Shown here in pieces: positions 9,508 to 18,052 of a stretch of DNA of 64,000 bases. Positions within the stretch are counted from its first letter, which is position 1. Every line of letters begins with the position of its first letter. Under the pieces are notes generated by a model. That model was not told the DNA's origin. It saw only the letters and a list, made by a program, of their open reading frames with translations, and did no database searches. The translations under genes and the position numbers were made by a program. Origin of the DNA: Brooklawnia propionicigenes (GTDB lineage: Bacteria > Actinomycetota > Actinomycetes > Propionibacteriales > Propionibacteriaceae); the NCBI RefSeq assembly GCF_030297015.1, contig NZ_AP028056.1:2242939-2306938 (forward strand), written 5' to 3'.

Positions 9508-9901
9508 CGCTTTCACCTCCACACTCGATGTGCTGGCCGTCGGTCACAGGGGAAGATCCGCAGAGTCGTCCTTTGGGGATGGTGTCGACGCCGAGAGGCG
9601 CGAACTGCTGTCCGCCGTTGCAGCTGGCTTCGGCCTGGATGACCCGGTCTTCAAGCACGGCTGCGACCCAGGCCGACAGGCTCGTGTGGCCGGACGGCAG
9701 GCCTTCCGCTACGAACGCTGCCCGGACACGACCAAGAAGGTTCCGATCCAAGCGGACGGTCAGCTTGGTCAGCCGATTGCTGACCGCGGACGCATGTGAT
9801 GGCCGTGCGGTGATGCCTGCGACCACGGGATCGTCCACGGGTTGCTTCATGGCGGCGATCGCCTGCGGATCTGGCCTGCGCGGTTGGGGGATGGGCTTCA
9901 T
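9497..9901 (-). CDS. ParA-partner DNA-binding protein, ribbon-helix-helix type
   Basis: A 134-residue protein. Residues 43-88 contain a beta strand, TKLTVRLD, followed by two helices ending LSAWVAAVLEDRV, the pattern of a ribbon-helix-helix DNA-binding fold. It lies directly downstream of ParA with a 4-base overlap, so it is probably the centromere-binding partner (ParB/ParG-like) that stabilises or regulates the element. Identification is by context and secondary-structure pattern. Confidence 0.65.
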   Translation of the reverse strand: MKPIPQPRRPDPQAIAAMKQPVDDPVVAGITARPSHASAVSNRLTKLTVRLDRNLLGRVRAAFVAEGLPSGHTSLSAWVAAVLEDRVIQAEASCNGGQQFAPLGVDTIPKGRLCGSSPVTDGQHIECGGESDEH

Positions 9902-10677
9902 TTCGGGCTCTCGATCCCCAGCTGGTCGGCTAGCGCAGCGACTGCGGACATGACCTCAATGCCCGCTCCTTCGCGTGGGACCGGTAACCGGTTCGTTGCG
10001 GCGACGCTGACGATCTCCCGGTCCGGAACTGGCGGATTCAGCAGCCATTCCCGGTAGTCCGCTGTGAGCACCTCGAAGTGCGCGCGTCGATCAACTCGGG
10101 TCTGTGTCCACCGATTTACGACAATGCCGGCCAACTCCAGGCGCGGGTTGTAAAGGGTTCGGACTGACGCGATGGTCTGCAAGATCTCAGCGATCGCGTT
10201 GACACTCGACGAGCGCGGCTCGGTCACGATCAGTGCCATCGAAGCAGCCGTCAGCGCGTTCACCGTCAGCATGTCCAACGATGGCGGGCAATCGACCAGC
10301 ACCGCGACATAGGTGTCAGAGAGAGCGGCGATCACATCGCGCAGGCGTGACTCACGCCCGAGGCTTTGATCGAAGGCTCGATCCGCCAGACCGCGTTCGG
10401 CAGGAATCACGTCCACAGGACCCCAGGCATCTGCCGCGGGAGCCGTCGCGAGCCGCACCGCCCCGCTCAGATGGGCAGGCCGCGCCGGCGCGAGTAGGTC
10501 CGCTAGCGTCACACGGCCGTCGCTCTCGATACCGAGGATCGTTGACGCATTCGCCTGGGGATCGGCGTCGATCACCAGAACTCTGCCGCGCGCTGACAGC
10601 ACATTCGCCAAGGCCGTGGTCAACGCCGTCTTGCCCACGCCACCTTTCTGGTTACAGATCGCCACCACCGGTGTCAT
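9898..10677 (-). CDS. parA: ParA-family partition ATPase
   Basis: A 259-residue protein starting MTPVVAICNQKGGVGKTALT, with the deviant Walker A motif KGGVGKT of ParA/Soj proteins. VLVIDADPQAN (Walker A') and VLVDCPPSLDMLTVNAL (Walker B region) follow. It uses ATP-dependent DNA binding to partition or position the element. The start at 10677 is supported by AAGGAGGACACG just upstream; an alternative ATG 5 codons earlier lacks a site. It is the first gene of the long leftward transfer operon. Confidence 0.9.
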   Translation of the reverse strand: MTPVVAICNQKGGVGKTALTTALANVLSARGRVLVIDADPQANASTILGIESDGRVTLADLLAPARPAHLSGAVRLATAPAADAWGPVDVIPAERGLADRAFDQSLGRESRLRDVIAALSDTYVAVLVDCPPSLDMLTVNALTAASMALIVTEPRSSSVNAIAEILQTIASVRTLYNPRLELAGIVVNRWTQTRVDRRAHFEVLTADYREWLLNPPVPDREIVSVAATNRLPVPREGAGIEVMSAVAALADQLGIESPK

Positions 10678-11065
10678 CGTGTCCTCCTTCATTTGCCTTC
10701 ACTGGTTATGAGTGCGTCCAGACAGTGGAATGGATCGATATCCACAGGGCTTCTTGTGAGAGTCCATCTGACGCACCCGCCAGCGATGCCGGACCCGCTG
10801 GCATGAGTGGCGTGCACATGCAGGCGCACAGGCCGCCACGGAGAGAATCGAAGGTCTTTGGCCTTAGCTGCGCCGCGGAGCGAGTTCCGTACGAAGATCG
10901 GAGACGCGGGAGAGCTAGCACCGGTCGATCTCGGTCGTGCATCGGCAGAATCGTGTGCCCGAGTAGCCTGCGCAGAGGATTGGGCGTGGAATCAACCTGA
11001 GATCTACATTCGGACTGGGAGATTCACCATCCTTCGGTGCGTCGGCGAACTCAGGAAAGAGGAAA
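10678..11065. promoter_or_regulatory. Divergent intergenic region between parA operon and GIY-YIG gene
   Basis: This 388-base stretch separates the leftward parA/transfer operon from the rightward GIY-YIG gene and should hold promoters for both. An AT-richer segment and a strong AGGAAAGAGGAAA ribosome-binding site precede the gene at 11066. I see no convincing gene or large repeat here. Confidence 0.4.
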
Positions 11066-11773
11066 ATGATGGAGCACTTTGGTCTTAGAGTGCAGAAGGG
11101 TAGCAAGTACGGCTTGTCTATGACGCGTGACACTTACGCGCAGATCAATAAGCGATCGTCGCTTTGGCTGCCACGGGAGGCTGATCCTGAGTTGTGGAAC
11201 GCGCGGTCCGCTGACTACGAGGACGAGGATCATCGCTTCTACACCGATGCTTGGTGTCTCCGGCAACAATCTGCAGCGCTCCGAAATTACGACCTCAACC
11301 TGGCATACTTTGCATCCCTCGATCATGATGAGTTTGACCAAGCACTGGGGAAGGTTATCGCCGTTCACGGAGAGCTGGTCGCGGTTGCGGACCTACGCCC
11401 CTGGGATGGCAAGCGGGGCCTGTATGTCCTCGTGCTCGATCGGTATTGTCAGGCGTACGTAGGCGTCACTACCGCAGCAGGTGGCATCAAGGCGCGCGTA
11501 AGACAGCACTGGTCGGCCAGTAGGTCCTTCGACCGGCTGATCTGGGGTGGGGTGGATACGTCAGTGCTTTCGATTGATAGCTTCCGCGCACTGGACACGA
11601 CCAGGATATTCGCCGCAGAGACTGCCCGCCCCGAGCTGCTTGAGGATGCTGTGATTAATGCGCTTCCGGACAAGTTCGTGTTGAATCGCACGATCGGAGG
11701 AGGGGGTGATGCCGTGAGGCACGCTCTCTTGGCCGGAGTTGACGTCGTGAAAACGAGGTCACTAGTTGAATAG
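11066..11773 (+). CDS. GIY-YIG-fold protein, ICE cargo
   Basis: A 235-residue protein whose C-terminal half carries the ordered signature of the GIY-YIG nuclease fold: GLY (118-120), YVG (131-133), an Arg in IKARVRQH (144/146), a Glu in ARPELLEDAV (about 190-193) and an Asn in VLNRTIGG (207). The N-terminal 110 residues are unrecognised and probably recognise a partner or DNA. It is transcribed opposite to the transfer operon and sits between parA and the integrase, where ICEs often carry cargo. It could be a homing-type or defence nuclease; the target is unknown. Confidence 0.6.
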   Translation: MMEHFGLRVQKGSKYGLSMTRDTYAQINKRSSLWLPREADPELWNARSADYEDEDHRFYTDAWCLRQQSAALRNYDLNLAYFASLDHDEFDQALGKVIAVHGELVAVADLRPWDGKRGLYVLVLDRYCQAYVGVTTAAGGIKARVRQHWSASRSFDRLIWGGVDTSVLSIDSFRALDTTRIFAAETARPELLEDAVINALPDKFVLNRTIGGGGDAVRHALLAGVDVVKTRSLVE

Positions 11774-11982
11774 CTCCGAGCGACACTTGTCGCGCTTCCC
11801 TTGCCACGTCTCGACCCTTACTTTCAATGACTCTGGACTGGAATGAGCGCACAAGACACTGAGCGAGGCGCGAGCACACTTCATGAGTTCGCACGGGCCG
11901 AGTGCGTCGTTGGGCTGCCTACTGCTGACGAAGAAGGCTGAGGCACTCGTCTGTACCGGTCACGGTCCCGTTCCTGTTGCAG

Positions 11983-12852
11983 CTAGGCGACAGCGGCAGC
12001 CGCTGCTGCGCGTAGCCTGTCCTGCCCCAGCAGAACGTAGCCCTGGGTTGTTGTTGGGCTCGTGTGCCCCATGAGTTGCTGCGTAGACAGGAGGTCGCCT
12101 GTCTTGCCGAAGACCGTCGTGGCGAAGCGATGGCGCAACTGGTGAGCTGACCATTCGCCATCGGCAGCGTCCTTGATTAGCCTGCCGACCCTGTCCGCTG
12201 TGAGGTGCTGTCCCTCGTCGTCCGAAGGAAACACCCAAGTGGTCGCTTCCAGAAGTCGCCTGGCAATGTCGTCCGGAAGAGGCAGTATCCGGTCCTTGCG
12301 CCCTTTCCCGTGGACGATCAACGACCACCCAACAAGATCTTGAATCAGATCGTCGCGATGCACGCCGGCGATCTCGGCGCGGCGCAGCCCGAGTTGAGCT
12401 CCCAGATCGATCATCAACTGCACACGCGGTTCCGAAGCCGCGCGGGCAGCCTTCCAGATTTCATCAGGAACCGGCCGCGGGCAGGGTCCAGGTCGTCTGA
12501 CGGCTGGCAGATTCTCGGCCGGGTCAGCCGTGCAGTAGCCGTACTTCGTAGCCCAGGTGAAGAAGGTCCGCAGGAATGTTCTCATGCTGCGCCTGGTCTC
12601 GGAGGCCCATCTGTTTGATGCGAGCCAGTTCTCGAGCGCGAGCTCGGACACGGAGCGTGGCCCGGCCGGAAAGGCGCGTGCGAGACGGTCGAGCTGATGC
12701 ATCCGCGTCTTGATCGTCTCATCAGACCGATCGGCCGCGACCAAGTGGGCTTCAAATCCGGACGCCGGCGTTGCCCATACATCAGAAAACGCAACCATGA
12801 AAAGAACCATCGCACCGGCGGAAACGCCAAATCCGGTTATCCACAGACGCAA
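11983..12852 (-). CDS. int: Tyrosine recombinase (integrase) of the ICE
   Basis: About 289 residues. An N-terminal SAM-like DNA-binding domain (TIKTRMHQLDRLARAF onward) is followed by a catalytic domain. It has the first Arg in GLRRAEI, the Lys-containing beta hairpin HGKGRKDRILPL, HQLRHRF (His-x-x-Arg), the second His in LMGHTSPTTT and the nucleophile Tyr in QGYV. It integrates and excises the element at the adjacent tRNA-end site. The first 14-20 residues are hydrophobic and unusual, so the true start may be the Met at 12810 or further in. Confidence 0.88.
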   Translation of the reverse strand: MRLWITGFGVSAGAMVLFMVAFSDVWATPASGFEAHLVAADRSDETIKTRMHQLDRLARAFPAGPRSVSELALENWLASNRWASETRRSMRTFLRTFFTWATKYGYCTADPAENLPAVRRPGPCPRPVPDEIWKAARAASEPRVQLMIDLGAQLGLRRAEIAGVHRDDLIQDLVGWSLIVHGKGRKDRILPLPDDIARRLLEATTWVFPSDDEGQHLTADRVGRLIKDAADGEWSAHQLRHRFATTVFGKTGDLLSTQQLMGHTSPTTTQGYVLLGQDRLRAAAAAAVA

Positions 12853-12910
12853 TCTTCAGCTCTCAATATCGCGCCACGTTTGCGTCGCCAGTCGGAGAGC
12901 CTCACGACGC

Positions 12911-12956
12911 TACTTGAACCTTCGGGTCCAGGGTTCGAGCCCCTGTGGGCGCACCA
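12911..12956 (+). other. Attachment site: 3' fragment of a class II (Leu-like) tRNA gene
   Basis: The stretch contains a variable-arm-like hairpin (ACC TTCG GGT), a T arm (CAGGG TTCGAGC CCCTG), a 3' acceptor strand TGGGCGC, the discriminator A and an encoded CCA ending at 12956. The 5' portion of a tRNA is absent or degenerate: bases 12871-12877 pair only partly with the acceptor strand, and no proper anticodon arm is formed. An ICE that inserts into a tRNA 3' end leaves such a fragment at its distal end, next to the integrase. The intact tRNA gene should lie beyond the left edge of the window. Confidence 0.7.
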
Positions 12957-12990
12957 TTGCTCGGGCGACATCGGCTTACGCGGACGAGGC
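12949..12990 (+). repeat. 42-bp repeat, copy 1 (end of tRNA fragment plus flank)
   Basis: It begins with GCGCACCA of the tRNA fragment and continues through TGCTCGGGCGACATCGGC to GACGAGGC. The reverse complement occurs at 16553-16594 with 41 of 42 bases identical. The pair marks the bounds of a 3.6-kb block of ordinary genes. Confidence 0.85.
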
Positions 12991-13144
12991 TCGGTCTCGA
13001 AACCCATGAGCCTGCACAGGAATGTTCCGTGAACCCAGCACTCAGATCGACGAGGCTAGCGAGCACATGCTCGCGCTCAGCGCTGCTCTCGCCCGGACGA
13101 TGAGCTACGCAGAAGCCGCCCGGCACGCGATTGAGTACACCAGA

Positions 13145-13567
13145 TCATTTCTGGTTGTCGGCACTGCCACCGCGCAGCCGGCGTAGCACGACGGTGGTGA
13201 CCGCTGTGCAGACAGCGGAGGCCACCACGCCCCAGGCGATGTCGGTGATCGTGATGAAGAAGGGGACTTCGCGCAGTACCGCGGCGGCAGTCAGGGCCCA
13301 GGTGCCGTAGGTGCACGCCCCATAGAGCGCGCCATCCCGGACTCGGACGGGCAACGCGACATCTCGTCCGGGCTGGACTCCGAAGTGCACTAGGCCGGCG
13401 ACGAAGCCGAGGTAGAACACGACGGCCGCCACCAGGTTGAATTGGCTGGCCAGCAGCGGTCCGATACCGGAGCGGTAGATCGGCTGCGCGACGAGTGGTA
13501 TCCACACCCCGTCGAGCACCAAGAACACCGCCAACGCGATGCCGTAAGCCGACCACCAACGCTTCAT
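13145..13567 (-). CDS. DUF2177-family membrane protein
   Basis: A 140-residue protein with four hydrophobic helices: near the N-terminus (YGIALAVFLVLDGVW), FNLVAAVVFYLGFVAGLVHFGV, LYGACTYGTWALTAAAVLR and a last one around ITDIAWGVVASAVCTAV. The sequence LDGVW and the TYGTWALT segment are typical of DUF2177 proteins, which are small inner-membrane proteins of unknown role often beside lipid genes. The start may also be the ATG at 13579, four codons upstream. It lies just downstream of the acyl-CoA ligase on the same strand. Confidence 0.75.
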   Translation of the reverse strand: MKRWWSAYGIALAVFLVLDGVWIPLVAQPIYRSGIGPLLASQFNLVAAVVFYLGFVAGLVHFGVQPGRDVALPVRVRDGALYGACTYGTWALTAAAVLREVPFFITITDIAWGVVASAVCTAVTTVVLRRLRGGSADNQK

Positions 13568-13583
13568 GTCGTCCACCATCGAG

Positions 13584-15458
13584 TCATGCGGGCAGTCCTT
13601 CGCCGTGGTAAAGGCCCTCCACGATGTCGGCGACACCCGCGGTGAACGCGGCACGCTTCAGCTTCATGGTCGGGGTGACGACCCCGCCCGCCTCGCTGAG
13701 GTCGGCCAGCAGAACGGCGAAGCGACGAGCTTGTTCGGAGCGGGCCAGCCGCGCGTTGGCCGCCTTCACCACTCCGGTGATGGCGTCGGCCAGCCGGTTG
13801 TCGTTGATCGACAGCGCCCCGGTCAACGGAGGCTTCAGGCAGCCCAAGTCACCGATGCCGCGACGCGACGCCCAGTCACGGACGGAGTCGGGGTCGAGCA
13901 GCACCAGCCCGTTCAGATACGGCTTGCCCTCGCCCACCAACACAGCGTGGGCGACCAGCGGATTCGACTCGACCGCCTGTTCCCAGACCGCCGGCGAAAC
14001 CGTCTTGCCACCCGAGGTGACGATGACATCCTTCACCCGACCGGTCAGCGTGAGGTGCCCGTCCTCGTCGAGGCTGCCCAGGTCCGCGGTGCGGAAGAAC
14101 CCGTCAACAGTGAATGCGTCGCGGTTGTCGGCCTCATGCAGGTAACCGGGAAACACTCCGACACCTTTGACGAGCACCTCACCGTCGTCGGCGATCCGGA
14201 CGGTGGCGCCGGGGATCGGCACGCCGACCGTTCCCGAGCGAATCGCGCCAGAACGGTGGCCGGTAATCGGCGCGGTGGTTTCGGTCAGTCCGTAGCCCTC
14301 GATTACCGGGATGCCTGCGCCCCGCAAGAACAGCGACAGCTCGGCGTCCAGCGAAGCCGCGCCTGACAACAGGTAGTCGATCCGGCCACCCAGTTTCTCG
14401 CGCAGCCGAGTGTAGAAAAGCGTGTCGAACAGCCCGTGCTGCAGCCGCAGCCCGAGCGGGGCGCGTGGTGCTGCCCCGCTGGTCGGGCCAAGGACGGCCG
14501 CGTCGCGAGCCTCGGCGAAGCGCCCCCATTCGACGCCGGTGCGCCGGGCCACCTCCCACAGCGCGCCGAGGTGCTTCTCCTGGGCAGCGGACGCGGCAGC
14601 CGCGTCGATCTTCTGCAAGACCCGCGGCGTCACCACCAAGAAAGTCGGACGCAAAGCTGGCAGGGACGAGATCACCTGTTTCGGGTCGGACAGGTGCGCG
14701 ATCCGCATCCCCTTGGCCAAACAGATCAGCTGCAGGCCGCGGGCCAGCACGTGGGCGAGCGGCAGGAAGATCACGGTGTTGCCCCGGTCGTTCACCACCT
14801 CGGTGTAAGCGGCCGCGACGGCCAAGACCTCCCCCACGAAATTGCCGTGTGTGATCACCGCCGCCTTCGGGGCGCTGCTGGTACCGGAGGTGTAAACAAT
14901 GGTCGCGATGTCGTCGAGGGTGGCCCGAGTGCGCCGAGCCTCGATCTCGGCATCCTCGATGGTCGCTCCGAGAAGCACGAGTTCGGAGAGGTCTGCGCCG
15001 GGCCGGGCGTCCATCGACCAGACACCGAGGGTGCGCAAGCCACCTGCCTGGAAGCCTTTTGTGAGCGCCTCCACGTGGGACGCGCTGCCGCCGATGCCGA
15101 GGCGCACCTGCGCATCTGCGAGCCGGGCAGCCACCTGTTCGTCCGAAGATGTCTCGTAGATCGGCACGACCACGCCGCCGGCGAACCAGATGGCGAAGTC
15201 GGCGATCGCCCATTCGTAGCGGGTGGGTGCCATCAGGGCCACCCGATCGCCCGGACGCAGACCGGCGGCTACCAGACCCTTCGCGACACCCATCACCTCG
15301 GCATGGAAAGCGGCCGTGGTGACCGGACGCCAGGCCGGACCGTGCGCGACGTCAAAAGCGATGTGGTCGGGATGACTGCGCACCCGCCGCACCAGCAGGT
15401 CGGTGACATTCGCGCAACCCTCGGTATCGACCCGCTCCTCGTTCGTGTACTCCTGCAC
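13584..15458 (-). CDS. AMP-forming long-chain fatty acid-CoA ligase
   Basis: A 624-residue member of the ANL superfamily. It has the P-loop-like motif TIVYTSGTSSAPKAAVITHGN, the GYGLTETTAP motif and TADLGSLDEDGHLTLTGRVKDVIVTSGGKTVSP at the C-terminal hinge. It activates fatty acids to acyl-adenylates and then acyl-CoA, as in FadD15-type actinobacterial enzymes. A GTG at 15458 behind GGGGGGAC is the most likely start; an ATG 14 codons earlier has no ribosome-binding site. The DUF2177 gene follows closely. Confidence 0.88.
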   Translation of the reverse strand: MQEYTNEERVDTEGCANVTDLLVRRVRSHPDHIAFDVAHGPAWRPVTTAAFHAEVMGVAKGLVAAGLRPGDRVALMAPTRYEWAIADFAIWFAGGVVVPIYETSSDEQVAARLADAQVRLGIGGSASHVEALTKGFQAGGLRTLGVWSMDARPGADLSELVLLGATIEDAEIEARRTRATLDDIATIVYTSGTSSAPKAAVITHGNFVGEVLAVAAAYTEVVNDRGNTVIFLPLAHVLARGLQLICLAKGMRIAHLSDPKQVISSLPALRPTFLVVTPRVLQKIDAAAASAAQEKHLGALWEVARRTGVEWGRFAEARDAAVLGPTSGAAPRAPLGLRLQHGLFDTLFYTRLREKLGGRIDYLLSGAASLDAELSLFLRGAGIPVIEGYGLTETTAPITGHRSGAIRSGTVGVPIPGATVRIADDGEVLVKGVGVFPGYLHEADNRDAFTVDGFFRTADLGSLDEDGHLTLTGRVKDVIVTSGGKTVSPAVWEQAVESNPLVAHAVLVGEGKPYLNGLVLLDPDSVRDWASRRGIGDLGCLKPPLTGALSINDNRLADAITGVVKAANARLARSEQARRFAVLLADLSEAGGVVTPTMKLKRAAFTAGVADIVEGLYHGEGLPA

Positions 15459-15580
15459 GTGTCCCCCCGGTAGTCGCAGTGTCGACCAACTGTGTCCCAC
15501 TTACTCAACCCAACTATGGTTCAACCCATTCCCCCTTCGAATGGAATACTGGCGGTATCCGCGTGGATGGAAGGGTCGGA

Positions 15581-16447
15581 ATGTCTGAACAGAGCCGGAA
15601 AGCTGCGGTGGTGATCCCGATCGTCGTGCTGATGGGGGCGGGACTGGCCTGGGGCGGCAGTACGCATAGCCCGCAGGTCGCCGGGCTGCCGTTGTTTTGC
15701 TGGGCGGTGGCGGCCGCATTTGTGATCCAGTGGCTGGTGTACGTTCCGTCCCTGGTGCTGCGGACAGAGCGTTTCTTCGACCTGACCGGCAGCCTCACCT
15801 TCATCATCGTCACGGTGCTGGCGGCCGTGCTGTCTACCGACCTCGACCCGCGCGCGGGCCTGCTGGCGGCGATGGTGGTGATCTGGGCGGCCCGACTCGG
15901 CAGCTTCCTGTTCATGCGAATCCGCCGGGCCGGTGCCGACGACCGCTTCGACGAGATCAAAACCAACCCGCTCCGGTTCCTGCTGACCTGGACGCTGCAG
16001 GGGCTGTGGGTGGCGATGACGTCCGCGGCGGCGTGGATCGCAATCACCTCGGTCAACCGCGTCGGTCTGGACGCCTTCGCCATCATCGGGCTGGCGATCT
16101 GGCTTTTCGGATTCGGATTCGAGGTCGTCGCCGACCTCCAGAAATCTGCCTTCAAGGCCGACCCGGCCAACGCCGGGAGATTCATCAGCACCGGGCTGTG
16201 GGCGAAGTCGCGGCACCCCAACTACTTCGGCGAGATCGTGATCTGGACCGGTGCGCTGGTAGTGGCCATCCCCGTGCTGCGAGGCTGGGACTGGATCGCC
16301 CTGGCCTCACCGGTGTTCGTCGCCCTGTTGCTGACCAAGCTCAGCGGCATCCCGATGCTAGAAGCGAAAGCCGACTCGAAGTGGGGCGGCCAGCCCGACT
16401 ACGAGCAGTACAAAGCCCGAACGCCGATCCTAGTGCCGCGTCCGTGA
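15581..16447 (+). CDS. DUF1295 / isoprenylcysteine-methyltransferase-like membrane protein
   Basis: A 288-residue polytopic protein with about seven hydrophobic helices. The C-terminal portion contains GLWAKSRHPNYFGEIVIW, the signature of DUF1295 and related steroid 5-alpha-reductase/ICMT-fold proteins, followed by LEAKADSKWGGQPDYEQYKARTP. The family is thought to act on lipid or isoprenoid substrates using NADPH or SAM, but the substrate here is unknown. The ATG at 15581 follows GGAAGGGTCGGA. It is divergent from the acyl-CoA ligase. Confidence 0.82.
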   Translation: MSEQSRKAAVVIPIVVLMGAGLAWGGSTHSPQVAGLPLFCWAVAAAFVIQWLVYVPSLVLRTERFFDLTGSLTFIIVTVLAAVLSTDLDPRAGLLAAMVVIWAARLGSFLFMRIRRAGADDRFDEIKTNPLRFLLTWTLQGLWVAMTSAAAWIAITSVNRVGLDAFAIIGLAIWLFGFGFEVVADLQKSAFKADPANAGRFISTGLWAKSRHPNYFGEIVIWTGALVVAIPVLRGWDWIALASPVFVALLLTKLSGIPMLEAKADSKWGGQPDYEQYKARTPILVPRP

Positions 16448-16552
16448 GGCGGTCGGGACCAGGATCGGGCGGTGCAGGCAACGGCCTTCAGCCGTTGGCG
16501 CCGGCCTGATGACGCTATTGTGCCGGGTCGCGGCCGCCTCGGGTTCTGCTCT

Positions 16553-16594
16553 GCCTCGTCCGCGTAAGCCGATGTCGCCCGAGCAGTGGTGCGC
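16553..16594 (-). repeat. 42-bp repeat, copy 2 (inverted)
   Basis: The reverse complement of this segment matches 12949-12990 at 41 of 42 positions, including the GCGCACCA that ends the tRNA fragment. Upstream on the same strand, GGCTCGAGCC resembles a decayed T arm. It lies in a 301-base gap (16448-16748) in which I see no gene. Confidence 0.82.
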
Positions 16595-16748
16595 ACCCTA
16601 TGCACAAGGCTCGAGCTTTCGATCGATGACTCATTGGTCGAGGTTCGGGCCTTGTCGTTTGTGCTGGCCCGGATGAGCGCGTCGGCGTGAACCATCACGA
16701 AGAGGGCAGGATTGACTCGTCCGTTTCCTATGCGTAGAGGACTGATTG

Positions 16749-17351
16749 ATGACCGCCAGCATGATGTGGCCCGTTGGCTCCGGAGAGCCGGACGTGGTCA
16801 TCGTTCCAGGTTTCGGGGACTCCGGGGCGGGACACTGGCAGACGCGATGGCAGGATCAGAACCCACACCTGGTTCGCATCAGTCCAGCGTCGTGGACGGA
16901 GCCCGATCTCGGGGACTGGCTTTCGGCTCTTGAGCGGGCCGCCGATCATCGCCGGCCCGTGCTCGTAGCGCACAGCCTCGGCTGCCTGCTTTCGATCGAA
17001 TGGGCGCGACGAAATCCGCAAGCTGTGGCCGGGCTGTTCCTGGTCGCCCTGCCGGATCCGGTTGCAGCGTCGTTCCCTCTCCCGGACTCGCCATTCGCGC
17101 GGATCGATCTGGAGCATGCTCTGCCGGTGCCCGCTCTTGTCATCGCAAGCGAGAATGATGAGTACTGCGGGTCGGAGCGTTCCGCCGAGATTGCGAGGGC
17201 TCTCGGAGCGGGGTGGATCTCGCTGGGGCCAGTCGGGCACATCAATGCCGACAGCGGACTTGGGCCTTGGCGTCAGGGCCGTGACCTGCTCACGGCGTTT
17301 GTCTCCGGCTTCGATCGCCAGCCGGAACCGCCATCGACAGTGCGGATCTGA
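16749..17351 (+). CDS. RBBP9/YdeN-family serine hydrolase
   Basis: A 200-residue alpha/beta-hydrolase of the small RBBP9/YdeN type. It starts with VVIVPGFGDSGAGHWQTRW and carries the nucleophile serine in VAHSLGCLLSIEWA. A probable catalytic Asp is in ASENDEYC and the His in GPVGHINADSG. The length fits the family. The physiological substrate is unknown. The ATG at 16749 directly follows an in-frame TTG. Confidence 0.85.
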   Translation: MTASMMWPVGSGEPDVVIVPGFGDSGAGHWQTRWQDQNPHLVRISPASWTEPDLGDWLSALERAADHRRPVLVAHSLGCLLSIEWARRNPQAVAGLFLVALPDPVAASFPLPDSPFARIDLEHALPVPALVIASENDEYCGSERSAEIARALGAGWISLGPVGHINADSGLGPWRQGRDLLTAFVSGFDRQPEPPSTVRI

Positions 17352-17543
17352 CGCCCGACCGGAGATGGCGCCCGAAAGATGGCGGCCGTGCAGGTAGCGC
17401 CGCACAGGCTTGTGGATGCGCTGCCGGTACAACCGCTGGGTGTGCGCTAGCACCTCGCCGACGGCCAACAATCGGGATCATCTTTCTGGTCTGGAGGGTG
17501 GGAGGCTGGGATGCGGGCTCAACAAGGTCGACGCCGATCGCCG

Positions 17544-17762
17544 TCACTGGTGGTCTTGGTCGTGGTCACGTCGCGCCTTCAGACCGAAGCTGGTCAGGTC
17601 CGAGGTGGCCCACCCGGCGTGGGCAACTTTCGTCCAGGCGCGCGTGGACGCGGGATCTAGCTCGTGGCGCCTGCGGTCGATGCCGTCAATGTCAGCGACA
17701 TACGTGCGCAGCGCCTCCATGCGTTTGCGCAGGAACGACTGCGCCTTGAGTAGCAAGCTCAT
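17544..17762 (-). CDS. Small hypothetical protein
   Basis: A 72-residue basic, helix-rich protein starting MSLLLKAQSFLRKRMEALR and rich in charged residues, with RDHDQDH at its end. An AAGGGAG ribosome-binding site stands 6 bases before the ATG. I recognise no family. It is isolated between the hydrolase and the ubiquitin-like operon. Confidence 0.4.
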   Translation of the reverse strand: MSLLLKAQSFLRKRMEALRTYVADIDGIDRRRHELDPASTRAWTKVAHAGWATSDLTSFGLKARRDHDQDHQ

Positions 17763-18052
17763 CGACGGGCTCCCTTCGGTTCTGCAAGGGGTGTAATGGC
17801 CCGCGTGCACGGCGCGGCGAGCCGATTCCGCGACAGCTTGGCTGTCAGACCCCGATGGTCAGACCCGGGCTGTGGCCGCTCGTAAGAGAGCGCCCATGGT
17901 GGTTCCCCCGCGGGGTATGACATCGCGATGTCTGAATTGCAGGCCGTTCCGAGGCTCGATCGAGTGCGGGCTGATCGTGGCCCAATCGCCTGGGAAAAGC
18001 CGAACACGACGGTCGGCCGTCGGCGGAGGAGATGGCTTCTTGGTCCGGTGAA

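Noticed and set aside
12871-12956. A complete 86-base class II tRNA gene
   Set aside because: The length would fit, but the 5' acceptor strand pairs at only 5 of 7 positions and neither a D arm nor an anticodon arm forms; only the 3' third is tRNA-like.
13022-13186. Small forward frame MFREPSTQIDEASEHM and onward before the DUF2177 gene
   Set aside because: Protein-like, but it lacks a ribosome-binding site and overlaps the end of the DUF2177 gene; too weak to list.
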